The notes under the pieces: model-generated | The model's database searches: none | What the model saw: the letters and a program-made list of their open reading frames with translations, nothing else | What the model was told of the DNA's origin: nothing | Part shown: piece after piece, positions 55,899 through 63,320 of the stretch | Layout of the letters: each line of letters starts with the position of its first letter | How positions within the stretch are numbered: position 1 is the stretch's first letter | Virus record (IMG/VR): IMGVR_UViG_3300043411_000952 | Location: 1-64,000 of that record | Origin: a virus | Reading direction: 5' to 3' (one strand) | DNA: 64,000 nt | Program-made: the position numbers and the translations under genes

Positions 55899-56157
55899 GA
55901 CTAAATTAGCTGCTAGCTTATATCTGCTTAAAAGGGCAGAGCAAAGTCGCATTGACAACGGACAACCCGCCAATGTCAAAAAATGGGATACTATAAAAGG
56001 CATTCCAGGCTCTGATGGTAATCAAAACTATACCGATCCTTTGTGTCCTAATCCTGATGATATGCCAACGGATCTTGGTATTAATAATAAGCAGCTGGTT
56101 ACAGGTACTGGCGGCGGCGCATTAATCTACGGACGTTACCGTAACGGAGACAGATAA
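55888..56157 (+). CDS. Small virion-region protein
   Basis: Start set at ATG 55888 (MDVLTKLAASLYLLKRAE), because this N terminus matches the short helix beginning the lysozyme and Ala/Pro-rich proteins; an upstream ATG at 55873 lies in the hairpin loop arm. 89 residues ending in a Gly/Tyr/Arg segment (GTGGGALIYGRYRNGDR). Function unknown. Next ATG follows after one base. Confidence 0.6.
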   Translation: MDVLTKLAASLYLLKRAEQSRIDNGQPANVKKWDTIKGIPGSDGNQNYTDPLCPNPDDMPTDLGINNKQLVTGTGGGALIYGRYRNGDR

Positions 56158-56158
56158 G

Positions 56159-57148
56159 ATGACTCAAGATCCATCATTAACTCAGCTTTATAAGGCGATG
56201 GATCCTGCCGTAAAGGGTAAGATCAAGCATAAGATTCATGATCTTGCTACTTCTGACGGGCAGACAATAACAATGCCTGACCCTCTTTCTCCTTATAAGC
56301 AGGACACTATGGAGATGAGTCCACTACAATGGATGTCTACTTATGACGATAAGTTTAAAAGTCAGAATCCAGAGTATGCAGCATTAAACGCATACTATCA
56401 TCCGCATCAAAGTAATCGGTCCTTTGGGTATGCTATGGGGGATAAGCTTAACCGTTTGTATAAAGGTTATGGTCCTGCTATTGGTGAAATATTAAACAAA
56501 GGACCACTCGCCGGGGGACTATTATCTATGGCTCCCGGGATGCTATTGGGAGCGGTAGGATCCGGGGCATTAAATATGCTTACAGGTAAAGCTATGACCT
56601 CCGATATGCTAAGGAACGCCTTAATAGGCGGCTTAGCCACCGGCTCGTTAGGAGCGTACAGTGGGTACCTACGCAAATACAAACCCCAATGGGACGCGCC
56701 TGAGGCAGAGCCAGAAAAATGGGCTCCAGATGAACTTAAAAATTTTAATACCAATGCCAAGGCTAGAGTTCTAGCCGCTCTCAGCAAGCAAGGTGCTCAG
56801 ACCAAATCAGCGGCTATGGGTTCTGCGGAAGCTCAAGCTAGAGTAGTGCAGTTAATTCAAGCAGCCCCTGGTATGTCTTTTACAGAAAAAAGCCAGCTCA
56901 TAGCAGGCGTATCCCAACTATCCAGCGGTGAAGTTTCGCAATTATCTAATTCACTAATAGGTATGGGCGGTGCTGCTGTAGGTGCTGTCGTAGCTAGATT
57001 TTTAATGAATAAAGGTTTGATTGGTACTGTATTAGGCGCTATTTTTGGTGGTACTGTTGCCAGGTCTTTATTCGGCTCAGCTGTTCCACGGAACGATCTA
57101 GGTCAACCATCTTTTCAAGGAAGAACTCTATTAGGACAATATCTTTAA
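56159..57148 (+). CDS. Glycine-zipper membrane-active virion protein candidate
   Basis: 329 residues with two hydrophobic Gly-rich regions: residues about 115-165 (GGLLSMAPGMLLGAVGSGAL, NALIGGLATGSLGAYSGYL) and 270-312 (MGGAAVGAVVARFLMN, GLIGTVLGAIFGGTVARSLF). Such glycine zippers occur in ejection or membrane-penetrating virion proteins. N-terminal part is soluble and charged. No enzyme motif. Row of similar genes follows. Confidence 0.55.
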   Translation: MTQDPSLTQLYKAMDPAVKGKIKHKIHDLATSDGQTITMPDPLSPYKQDTMEMSPLQWMSTYDDKFKSQNPEYAALNAYYHPHQSNRSFGYAMGDKLNRLYKGYGPAIGEILNKGPLAGGLLSMAPGMLLGAVGSGALNMLTGKAMTSDMLRNALIGGLATGSLGAYSGYLRKYKPQWDAPEAEPEKWAPDELKNFNTNAKARVLAALSKQGAQTKSAAMGSAEAQARVVQLIQAAPGMSFTEKSQLIAGVSQLSSGEVSQLSNSLIGMGGAAVGAVVARFLMNKGLIGTVLGAIFGGTVARSLFGSAVPRNDLGQPSFQGRTLLGQYL

Positions 57149-57149
57149 C

Positions 57150-57797
57150 ATGAATGATTCATCATTTTTTAATTTAGGCGCTAAGCTAGCTTCCGCCGCA
57201 TTAGGTCGGGATCCGCAAAGTCTTGTAACTATATCTGGATTAGTTTCTACTATCGATAATCCTAAGGAGGCAAACTATGGTTTTGCGCAGAAGTTTGTAT
57301 GCAAAGTTGCAGCAGATGCTTTTGCAGAAGCAGGACGTAAATCTGAACTAGAGTTTCATATTTTTGAAAAGCTTGCGCATACGCCAGTTTGGTATGCAGA
57401 GTTTGACGCATACTCTGATGCTGCGCTGATGGCGATAGGCAAAATAGCAGCCGAGAATGAGCAGCAAATCAAAGAGGCTTCTTCCGAGGAAATAGTTAAA
57501 CAGGCGAATAACCTTTTGCCGAATTTGGTTTCCATGGCAGGCAAATCTACACCAGATATCGTTAAGAGTATTGCTACAGCGGGTGCTGTTGGTGGCGGTA
57601 TTACTGGCGGATTATACTGGCTTCTTAATAGGCACTCGCAGGAAGACGAAGATGAGGCCGAAGTTGTTAAAGCCAAAATCGATTATTATAATAAGATTTC
57701 AGACGAAATTAAAAGACAGCTTGGTACTAAAAAGCTTGCGCCTTCCCAGATTGCGGCTCAAGTACAAGAGATAGCAGCTAGAGAAAACCTATTTTAA
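57150..57797 (+). CDS. Virion-region protein with one membrane segment
   Basis: 215 residues. N-terminal FFNLGAKLASAALG resembles the short helix seen in neighbours. One hydrophobic Gly-rich segment (SIATAGAVGGGITGGLYWLL, about 145-164) followed by an acidic/Lys helix. Probably a virion or ejection component by context only. Confidence 0.55.
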   Translation: MNDSSFFNLGAKLASAALGRDPQSLVTISGLVSTIDNPKEANYGFAQKFVCKVAADAFAEAGRKSELEFHIFEKLAHTPVWYAEFDAYSDAALMAIGKIAAENEQQIKEASSEEIVKQANNLLPNLVSMAGKSTPDIVKSIATAGAVGGGITGGLYWLLNRHSQEDEDEAEVVKAKIDYYNKISDEIKRQLGTKKLAPSQIAAQVQEIAARENLF

Positions 57798-57803
57798 TTT
57801 CTT

Positions 57804-58238
57804 ATGATAAGTGCAGATGAGTTACAATCCATGATGGATCCAGGAGCGGCGGTTAGCGTGGATGCTAGCAAAATCTTGCCTATGTTCGCCTCCCCGGAAA
57901 CACAAACAGCAGACGGGAATGACACAGCCGCTGATTCTGGATTTGAAGAAAATAAGGATCCTAAAGGAAAGTCAATTTGGATAAATACTCCTACCTTTGA
58001 AGATCAGTATAAACGCTTTCCTGAGACTACAAGAATGGTAGGTCCCGTCGTAGCTGTGTACGATGCAGCCAACACAGAACAACTTAAAGAATTAAATGCT
58101 CTACTCGCGAAGCAACAACCAGAAGATGCTCCTTCTATTCTTATCGCCAGCCGAAAAGAAAATTTCCATGAAGGAAAATGGTTGATGCTTTTGGAATATT
58201 TTAGAGTAGAATACAAGCAACTTATTACCACTTCTTAA
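57804..58238 (+). CDS. Hypothetical virion-region protein
   Basis: 144 residues. It has an acidic, Ala/Asp-rich N-terminal third and a globular C-terminal part (FEDQYKRFPETTRMVGPVVA, LLALLAKQQPEDAPSI-like helices, WLMLLEYFRVEYKQL). No family recognised. Starts six bases after and ends one base before its neighbours. Confidence 0.6.
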   Translation: MISADELQSMMDPGAAVSVDASKILPMFASPETQTADGNDTAADSGFEENKDPKGKSIWINTPTFEDQYKRFPETTRMVGPVVAVYDAANTEQLKELNALLAKQQPEDAPSILIASRKENFHEGKWLMLLEYFRVEYKQLITTS

Positions 58239-58239
58239 A

Positions 58240-59616
58240 ATGGAAAAGATAGCCTTAACTCCTCGTAGTAAAGAATTAATTAAAAATTACCTCATTGGCG
58301 GTGCTGCTATTGGTGGCTCTGGTGCTTTACTGACTTCATTGGTTAATTATATTAATACACTGAAACAACAAGTACCTGCTGATGCTGAAAAAGAAGATGA
58401 TGACACTCTTTATTTAAATGTAGGTAAGACTGCTAATGAGAGTTCAGGCGCTATGGATTTCACTGCTGGTGGTCTGGCCTTGACTGGTGGTTTATTGTCT
58501 ACCCTTGGTACTTATGCTTTAGTAAGAAAGCTTTATCAGAACGTTAAGCGTAAACAACTACAGGAGCAGTTGGATCACGCGCAGCAGTCGTTTATTGAAA
58601 ATGCTAATATGGAAGCGCAAGCTAAGAATGCTGCCGCTGCTCCCGGCGAGCCTATGGGTTTAACAGAGCTCGGCTGGTCTGCGCCTGTTGCCTTTGCGTT
58701 ACTCAGCGCTATAGCCGCTGGCGCTTTAACTAACAAGGCTTTAGATAAGACCTTTCCAAGTATTAAGAAACCTAAAGATACAGCACCTAAACGTATTGTT
58801 GTGCGTAAGACTCCTGAAAAGGAACCAGCTGCGGAAGAAGAGAAGCTGGCCTACGATAAGGTAGCAGCATCAGAGCAAGCAGATGACGCTTTAGAATTCT
58901 TGGTCCACCTTTGCATGGGCAGTAAATCCGCTTCTCAATCTGAGTTAGTTGATATTGTGCATGCGGTTGCAGAAGGTAGAGGTCCTGACTTAACTACACA
59001 TATCCTTGAGTATGGTTTTGAATCTGCTATGGACACTATTAAAGGTGCTTCAGATTCCAGCCTTACACCAGTGCAGAAACAGTGCGCTATTGGTTATTGT
59101 GTCAAAAGCGCAGCATTAAACCCTATTGTGTCTTTGCTGGCAGCAGCGGAGTACATGGATATGGCTCCTAAATTCACCAAGATAGCTAGCTTACAGACTG
59201 AAGAGTGCGTGGATACACTCCTTAAAATTGCTGGCACCATTGGTGCTTTGAATAGGAGTGAGACAGCCGGTGGACTTACGAATGGTTTAGAGACCAGTGA
59301 TACTGCTAATGAATTGTCCCTGGAAGATATACTGGCTTTGATCAATAAGATTAAAGGACAAGGGCTAGCGGATGGAGAACAAGTGGATGGCGAGCATCTG
59401 TCTGAAAATGATGACATTGAGCAAAATGAGGATTTTAATACGGAAGACAGTATTGACTCTGGTGAGGAGAAACATACTAATGACCGTAAACCTCTTGCTA
59501 CCGGAGCTGCCACGCCAGATGTGATTGACGAATTATCTGAAGATGATGACTTGATTGATCAGGCAATGTCTGCTCCTGTTACTCCTGCCAAAGCAGTAGC
59601 GGCAGAAAACAAATGA
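58240..59616 (+). CDS. Virion-region protein with two or three membrane-like segments
   Basis: 458 residues. Hydrophobic segments near residues 15-32 (YLIGGAAIGGSGALLTSLV), 68-90 (FTAGGLALTGGLLSTLGTYA) and 145-165 (GWSAPVAFALLSAIAAGAL). A helical middle and a long acidic C terminus (DIEQNEDFNTEDSIDSGEE) follow. Fits a membrane-interacting ejection protein, by inference. Overlaps the next gene by ATGA. Confidence 0.55.
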   Translation: MEKIALTPRSKELIKNYLIGGAAIGGSGALLTSLVNYINTLKQQVPADAEKEDDDTLYLNVGKTANESSGAMDFTAGGLALTGGLLSTLGTYALVRKLYQNVKRKQLQEQLDHAQQSFIENANMEAQAKNAAAAPGEPMGLTELGWSAPVAFALLSAIAAGALTNKALDKTFPSIKKPKDTAPKRIVVRKTPEKEPAAEEEKLAYDKVAASEQADDALEFLVHLCMGSKSASQSELVDIVHAVAEGRGPDLTTHILEYGFESAMDTIKGASDSSLTPVQKQCAIGYCVKSAALNPIVSLLAAAEYMDMAPKFTKIASLQTEECVDTLLKIAGTIGALNRSETAGGLTNGLETSDTANELSLEDILALINKIKGQGLADGEQVDGEHLSENDDIEQNEDFNTEDSIDSGEEKHTNDRKPLATGAATPDVIDELSEDDDLIDQAMSAPVTPAKAVAAENK

Positions 59617-60083
59617 GTGTACCTCGAAATAAAACATCAGCGTCCAAGCTTATAGCGTTAATAAATAAGAGCGCAAAGGTTGGGCGTTATAAGGTATCCC
59701 CTAAAGAAGCCAGGACTTACAACGGTATTGTCTTTGATTCTAAATGGGAGGCTGAGACATATAAGTTACTACTTACTTTATTACCTGAAGGTGTAAAGAT
59801 TCATAAGCAGGTTAATTTCCTTTTACAGGAAAAGTTCAAGGACTCTAATGGTAAGGCTGTACGGGAGATTAATTACCTAGCCGATTTTGTAATTACCCGG
59901 GAGGAGGAGTTACAGGCTAATGTAATTCCTGAGGATGCCTTTGTTATTGATTCCAAAGGACACCTTACTGATATATTTAAAATAAAGAATAAGCTGTTCA
60001 TGTATAAATACAGAGCCCTTATTCATCAGGTTAAATCTGCTAAAGATGTAGCAGTTGTTGTTGATTTATATAAGGCGCAATAG
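59613..60083 (+). CDS. DUF1064-like PD-(D/E)XK nuclease
   Basis: 156 residues. YNGIVFDSKWEAETYKLL, HKQVNFLLQEKF, REINYLADFVI and FVIDSKGHLTDIFKIKNK give the DUF1064/T7 endonuclease I-like fold with Glu...Asp...DxK catalytic residues. A role in resolving branched DNA before packaging is likely. It ends the virion row; a promoter follows 10 bases later. Confidence 0.8.
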   Translation: MSVPRNKTSASKLIALINKSAKVGRYKVSPKEARTYNGIVFDSKWEAETYKLLLTLLPEGVKIHKQVNFLLQEKFKDSNGKAVREINYLADFVITREEELQANVIPEDAFVIDSKGHLTDIFKIKNKLFMYKYRALIHQVKSAKDVAVVVDLYKAQ

Positions 60084-60092
60084 GGTATCCCC

Positions 60093-60113
60093 TTGTGCTA
60101 TATATAATTGTAG
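60093..60113 (+). promoter_or_regulatory. Recurrent AT-rich phage promoter motif, copy 6, ahead of ncRNA
   Basis: TTGTGCTATATATAATTGTAG followed by CGGATAGCAGTATCTAA, a downstream box shared with the copies at 12869 and 61352. Confidence 0.72.
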
Positions 60114-60425
60114 CGGATAGCAGTATCTAATACATTTAGTTAAAATTTATACCACACATGGGACCAGATCAGGTCCAGGTGAAATTCCTTGAAATACGTG
60201 CATACCCTAGTTGCCCTGGTCCAGGCAAGCAAGTATGTAAATAAGTTCAAGATGAAAACGCGTGGGTGTAAGTCCCACCACCTGGTAAGCGAGATAAAAA
60301 AATTGGAGCAATCCAAGCCCATAAGAGGGCCGCGAAGTCAACATCTAACGAGATGCTCTGCAACCAATTCAGCCGAAAGGCAAACACGATAGGGTAGTTG
60401 AAAACAACAAAACCAAACAAAATAA
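60114..60425 (+). ncRNA. Second structured non-coding RNA, possibly group II domain I-like
   Basis: About 310 bases without a credible gene, with nested perfect stems. CCAGGTG (60175)/CACCTGG (60288) closes a domain holding CTTGAA/TTCAAG, CATAC/GTATG, TTGCC/GGCAA and GTGGG/CCCAC hairpins. A second domain is closed by AATTGG/CCAATT with GCCC/GGGC and CATCT/AGATG inside, followed by GCC-GAAA-GGC. The elements GGTGAAATTCCTTGAA and GTGGGTGTAAGTCCCAC recall group II intron domain I, but no reverse transcriptase or domain V is seen. An A/CAA-rich run follows, leading to a small gene. Confidence 0.65.
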
Positions 60426-60430
60426 AGTAT

Positions 60431-60658
60431 ATGAGTACTAAAGTCGGAACCATACACACGCCCAACACAAAAAAAGGCGGATACCCGTATTACGGGAATC
60501 CTGTAAACCTTTACCTTGGGGAAGGTGACCCAGCGGGCATGTGTCACGCTTGTGAAGAACCAGCTGAATTAGGGTTGCCAGAAAGCCACCCGACAATCCG
60601 CCGCCCAGATCTGGGCGGCGGATTCTACATGGCGGCTCTTTTCCCAATCCCCGCATAA
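60431..60658 (+). CDS. Small protein downstream of the ncRNA
   Basis: 75 residues from ATG 60431; a TTG 11 codons upstream lies in the leader. Contains GMCHACEEPAELG, a CxxC pair, and a C-terminal GGGFYMAALFPIPA. Gly/Pro-rich. The gene DNA holds a 30-base perfect palindrome. Leader is A/CAA-rich without Shine-Dalgarno, and a terminator follows. Function unknown. Confidence 0.55.
   Translation: MSTKVGTIHTPNTKKGGYPYYGNPVNLYLGEGDPAGMCHACEEPAELGLPESHPTIRRPDLGGGFYMAALFPIPA
60595..60624. repeat. Perfect 30-bp palindrome inside the small gene
   Basis: Left half AATCCGCCGCCCAGA is followed directly by its exact reverse complement with no spacer. It is GC-rich in an AT-rich genome. It could be a dimeric-protein binding site or an RNA hairpin. 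Confidence 0.9.
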
Positions 60659-60665
60659 GAAAGAA

Positions 60666-60698
60666 AGGGGGTGTGGCTTTGCTGCATCTCCCTTTTTT
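60666..60698 (+). terminator. Intrinsic terminator with TTTTTTACCTATCA tail
   Basis: GGGGGTG pairs with CATCTCCC (one bulge, one G-T), then six T and ACCTATCA, the tail seen at two other terminators. Confidence 0.7.
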
Positions 60699-60732
60699 AC
60701 CTATCATTTACACAGGCAATAGGTATAGCCCA

Positions 60733-60752
60733 CGGGTTATATATAATTGTAA
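60733..60752 (+). promoter_or_regulatory. Recurrent AT-rich phage promoter motif, copy 7
   Basis: CGGGTTATATATAATTGTAA between a terminator and the 159-residue gene. Confidence 0.65.
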
Positions 60753-60794
60753 GCCCCCACTATAGCTGTTGGGGTAAAAAATAAATACAAAATC

Positions 60795-61274
60795 ATGAAG
60801 ACAATATATGCGTCGTTTACTCGCTTGTTGGCCGATCTTCGGCACGGCAATGTTACACTGCAAGAACTGGAAGGAGCTGATGCTTTCTTCGCCTTCGGAT
60901 GCTCATATGGGCATGCACACCATCCAGAGGTCCCCATCGGAATAAACAATGACATCCTCAGTAATGAGGTGTCGTGGATGTGGCCTAGTGGTGTCCGCAA
61001 CATCGCCTCGCCAGAGGGCTTCAAAGCACACACGCGCCTAATGGAGATCGTTGACCAGGCGGACGAAGAGTCCCGAGTTTTCTGGTTTATGGATGAGCGC
61101 CTAGAAGGTGTCCCAACTCGTCTCAACATGTGCGGCCCCGCATTCCGCGAGAAGCTGCAACAGTTCATGGGCTGCGAGATTCCGGTTGAGCTGGAGGCAT
61201 GGCAAAGTGGCGCTCCAAGTCTCGGAGAGCTGATAACAAAGGCCTGCTTGGATCTTAAGGTTCATGGTGCTTAG
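60795..61274 (+). CDS. Hypothetical protein in its own cassette
   Basis: 159 residues, balanced composition, GC-rich codons. FFAFGCSYGHAHHPEVPIG has Cys and three His, a possible metal site. The rest is helical (FKAHTRLMEIVDQADEESR, FREKLQQFMGCEIPVELEAW). No family recognised. Bounded by promoter and terminator. Confidence 0.65.
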   Translation: MKTIYASFTRLLADLRHGNVTLQELEGADAFFAFGCSYGHAHHPEVPIGINNDILSNEVSWMWPSGVRNIASPEGFKAHTRLMEIVDQADEESRVFWFMDERLEGVPTRLNMCGPAFREKLQQFMGCEIPVELEAWQSGAPSLGELITKACLDLKVHGA

Positions 61275-61284
61275 TGGTAATCAG

Positions 61285-61320
61285 AAAAATATGTGCTACC
61301 AATAGTGGCGCATATTTTTT
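61285..61320 (+). terminator. Intrinsic terminator
   Basis: AAATATGTGC pairs with GCGCATATTT around TACCAATAGTG, then a T-run. Confidence 0.8.
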
Positions 61321-61351
61321 ATATATCCTTATGCATGTAATACGCGTAGTA

Positions 61352-61373
61352 TGTGTGTTATATAAATTTGTAC
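61352..61373 (+). promoter_or_regulatory. Recurrent AT-rich phage promoter motif, copy 8
   Basis: GTGTGTTATATAAATTTGTA then CGGATAGCAATATCTGTTA, with the same downstream box as at the two ncRNAs. Confidence 0.72.
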
Positions 61374-61417
61374 GGATAGCAATATCTGTTAACAAACCAA
61401 GAGAAATAATACATCCT

Positions 61418-61687
61418 ATGAATAAAAACAAAGACATGAAGACATTCCTCTTGCGGCGAGCAAAAGGTTTAGACACTGGCTGGGTCACTGGCCTGCATGA
61501 ACAACTGCGGTTGAGGTTACAGGAGAGATGCGCGCCGCCGCGTGACTTCTGTAGCGCTGCGTTTAGTTACAGCAGCGCCTTCGCGTCGCCAGGTTGGGTA
61601 TCCAGGGAAGCAGTTGCCCGAGCAGCGGCTAAGGCTGCTAAGCCGAGAAACGTGTTGGGGAAAGAACTCCCCAGCCTCTGCTGCTAA
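61418..61687 (+). CDS. Small basic hypothetical protein
   Basis: 89 residues from ATG 61418 (MNKNKDMKTFLLRRAKGLD); the frame is open upstream through the promoter, so the longer form is unlikely. Arg/Ala-rich with several Cys and Ser. No family recognised. A terminator follows 52 bases later. Confidence 0.5.
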   Translation: MNKNKDMKTFLLRRAKGLDTGWVTGLHEQLRLRLQERCAPPRDFCSAAFSYSSAFASPGWVSREAVARAAAKAAKPRNVLGKELPSLCC

Positions 61688-61739
61688 CGCAGTAAACAAA
61701 CACAGGTGGCACATGTGTTGTTGTTTGGTTCATGGCCTA

Positions 61740-61783
61740 GACCCGCGTCGTAGCCACCACGGCGCGGGTCACTTTCCTTTTTA
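61740..61783 (+). terminator. Intrinsic terminator
   Basis: GACCCGCG pairs with CGCGGGTC, then ACTTTCCTTTTTA. It lies at the 3' ends of the plus-strand small gene and the converging minus-strand HNH gene. Confidence 0.75.
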
Positions 61784-62137
61784 TTTATTGAAAACTTGTT
61801 TGTATGCCTGGTTGTGCGTTAATTTGTTTTTGGTAATGAGATCGCACATTTGAGCAATATTTTTCAATGAGAGTTCTGGATTATGAATTTCTCCATGGCA
61901 GTTGTGGCATACCAAAGCGCACTTGCTAAGCTCTTCTTCAGCGCCACGCAGAGACAATGTAATCAGATAAGTTCCTGACAGCCTTGTAACTTTATCTCTT
62001 ATGTGGTGAAAAGCTAAACTCGAAATATTCTTTTTGTATCCGCATATCACGCACTTACCTCCTGCCTTTTTTATGAGACCGTACTTCCTTGTTAGTCTCA
62101 TTACTCTATTTCTTTTTGAAGATGAGGGACTAGGCAT
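61781..62137 (-). CDS. HNH endonuclease beside the tRNA cluster
   Basis: Start set at the ATG giving MPSPSSSKRN; 30 more codons are open upstream. 118 residues with KCVICGYKKN, LAFHHIRDK and KCALVCHNCHGEIHNP, a zinc-stabilised HNH nuclease core. It is related to the HNH protein inside the tRNA intron (shared CGYKKN...FHH...CHxEIH pattern). Minus strand, directed away from the tRNA genes. Probably a free-standing homing endonuclease. Confidence 0.8.
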   Translation of the reverse strand: MPSPSSSKRNRVMRLTRKYGLIKKAGGKCVICGYKKNISSLAFHHIRDKVTRLSGTYLITLSLRGAEEELSKCALVCHNCHGEIHNPELSLKNIAQMCDLITKNKLTHNQAYKQVFNK

Positions 62138-62284
62138 GATGTAATATACGGTAAGTGGCGTAGGCGGCAAGCCATCTTCAGAGCGTATCGTTTGCGTTCT
62201 TTGACCTCGAGTGAGGTTGACATGCATTTATCAAATAAACTCTTGCGCTAAGAGGGATATTGGTTAATGCATGGAATTCTCTTT

Positions 62285-62359
62285 ACCCGGTTCGTTCAAA
62301 GGATAGGACAGAGCTCTTCTAAAGCTTTAATAGGGGTTCGATTCCCTTACCGGGTACCA
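62285..62359 (+). tRNA. tRNA-Arg (TCT)
   Basis: Acceptor ACCCGGT/ACCGGGT, D-arm GTTC/GGAC, anticodon arm GAGCT-CTTCTAA-AGCTT with anticodon TCT, T-arm AGGGG-TTCGATT-CCCTT, discriminator A and encoded CCA. It reads AGA/AGG codons, common in AT-rich phages. Confidence 0.93.
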
Positions 62360-62383
62360 GTTCTTTGACATTATTTAATTTTC

Positions 62384-62458
62384 AGGGGTATAGCTCAGCG
62401 GTAGAGCGGCATCTTGATAAGGTGCATGTCGTAGGTTCAAATCCTACTATCCCTACCA
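62384..62458 (+). tRNA. tRNA-Ile (GAT)
   Basis: Acceptor AGGGGTA/TATCCCT, D-arm GCTC/GAGC, anticodon arm GCATC-TTGATAA-GGTGC with anticodon GAT, T-arm GTAGG-TTCAAAT-CCTAC, encoded CCA. Confidence 0.95.
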
Positions 62459-62481
62459 ATTTTCGGCTCGTAGCTCAATGG

Positions 62482-63045
62482 TTAGAGCAGGGAACTTAAA
62501 GCGTCAGTATCTAAGTTCATGTAAGGGTAGTGTTTCTCGGCGTGACAGTTAGCACATAATAACTCGCATTTCTCCATTTCTTCTTCCAGCCTTTTTAAAC
62601 TGGTGTTGGATAGCGCTCTGGAGTCTATCGAGAATTTTTTTGTTTTACTATCTTGGTGGTGAAAGTGTAACGCAGCTAAATTTTTTTTGTAGCCGCAGCA
62701 ATAGCACGCACCGCCTAGTAGTTTTATAAAAGCTAATTTTCTCGTTAACGCGCGCCCTTGTTGGTATGCATAATTGTTTGTTTCTGTTGCGCCAGTGCAA
62801 GATTTGGATTTGGATTTGCATGTTTTTGAACAGAATTTCACGGCGTTACCTTTCAAGTAGGCAGTACATATTTCGCATTTCGCGTTATTGTGTTCTTTAC
62901 TTTTGGGTGCGTGTAGTTTTATTCTGTTGCCTTCTCCAAATGGGCTGCAGGTTAGGCAGTATTTTCTATTGCCGAAATTCCTGCACTTTCCATTTATATG
63001 CACTTGAGTTTTAAATTCGGTTCCGCAGAGATTACATTTTTTCAT
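62482..63045 (-). CDS. Antisense HNH endonuclease within the tRNA intron
   Basis: 187 residues. Several zinc pairs (MKKCNLCGTEF, KYCLTCSPF, AKCEICTAY, VKFCSKTCKS) precede the nuclease core CYCCGYKKNLAALHFHHQDSK and KCELLCANCHAEKHYP. It is encoded opposite to the tRNA and intron. Its last codons run through the intron 5' end and about 15 bases of the tRNA 5' exon. Probable intron homing endonuclease, expressed from the other strand. Confidence 0.85.
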   Translation of the reverse strand: MKKCNLCGTEFKTQVHINGKCRNFGNRKYCLTCSPFGEGNRIKLHAPKSKEHNNAKCEICTAYLKGNAVKFCSKTCKSKSKSCTGATETNNYAYQQGRALTRKLAFIKLLGGACYCCGYKKNLAALHFHHQDSKTKKFSIDSRALSNTSLKRLEEEMEKCELLCANCHAEKHYPYMNLDTDALSSLL

Positions 63046-63320
63046 ACCTTATAATATACATGAATATGATATTAGCGCAAGGGTCACTTATGAAGTAATT
63101 CATACTTGCATGTCGTCAAATTCGGTGGAGGCTTCTTTAATAAGATGTTAATACCGAGCCAAGCTTTTTAACGTCTTGTATGTTAAAAAGAAGGTGTAGA
63201 GACTTGATGGCGACTTCCCCACTTCAATTTAATGAAAGGGAAAAGGTAAAGTCCAAGACTCAAACTGAAAAGTGTTGAAAAACAATACTTACGTAAAGTG
63301 TTGATAATCAACGAGTTAAG
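62497..63320 (+). ncRNA. Group I self-splicing intron
   Basis: 824 bases after U33 of the tRNA; the last base is G. Core at 63105-63320 shows P3 GTCGTC/GGCGAC, P4 TTCGGT/ACCGAG with the typical CCGAGCCAAGC, P6 TTTTTAAC/GTTAAAAA, P7 GACTT/AAGTC inside GTGTAGAGACTTGATGG and GGTAAAGTCC, and P8 TTCCC/GGGAA. A P1-like GAACTT/AAGTTC pairs the 5' splice region at 62492-62518, though the splice-site U faces A rather than the usual G. The 5' half contains the antisense HNH gene. Confidence 0.9.

Noticed and set aside
60114-60425. Complete group II intron or retron
   Set aside because: Group II-like elements are present, but no reverse transcriptase gene, domain V hairpin or interrupted gene is visible nearby.
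62464-62500. tRNA-Leu(TAA)
   Set aside because: The unspliced 5' half seems to show anticodon TAA, but the downstream bases do not form the anticodon stem or a long variable arm. The exon 800 bases on gives a perfect tRNA with CAT.
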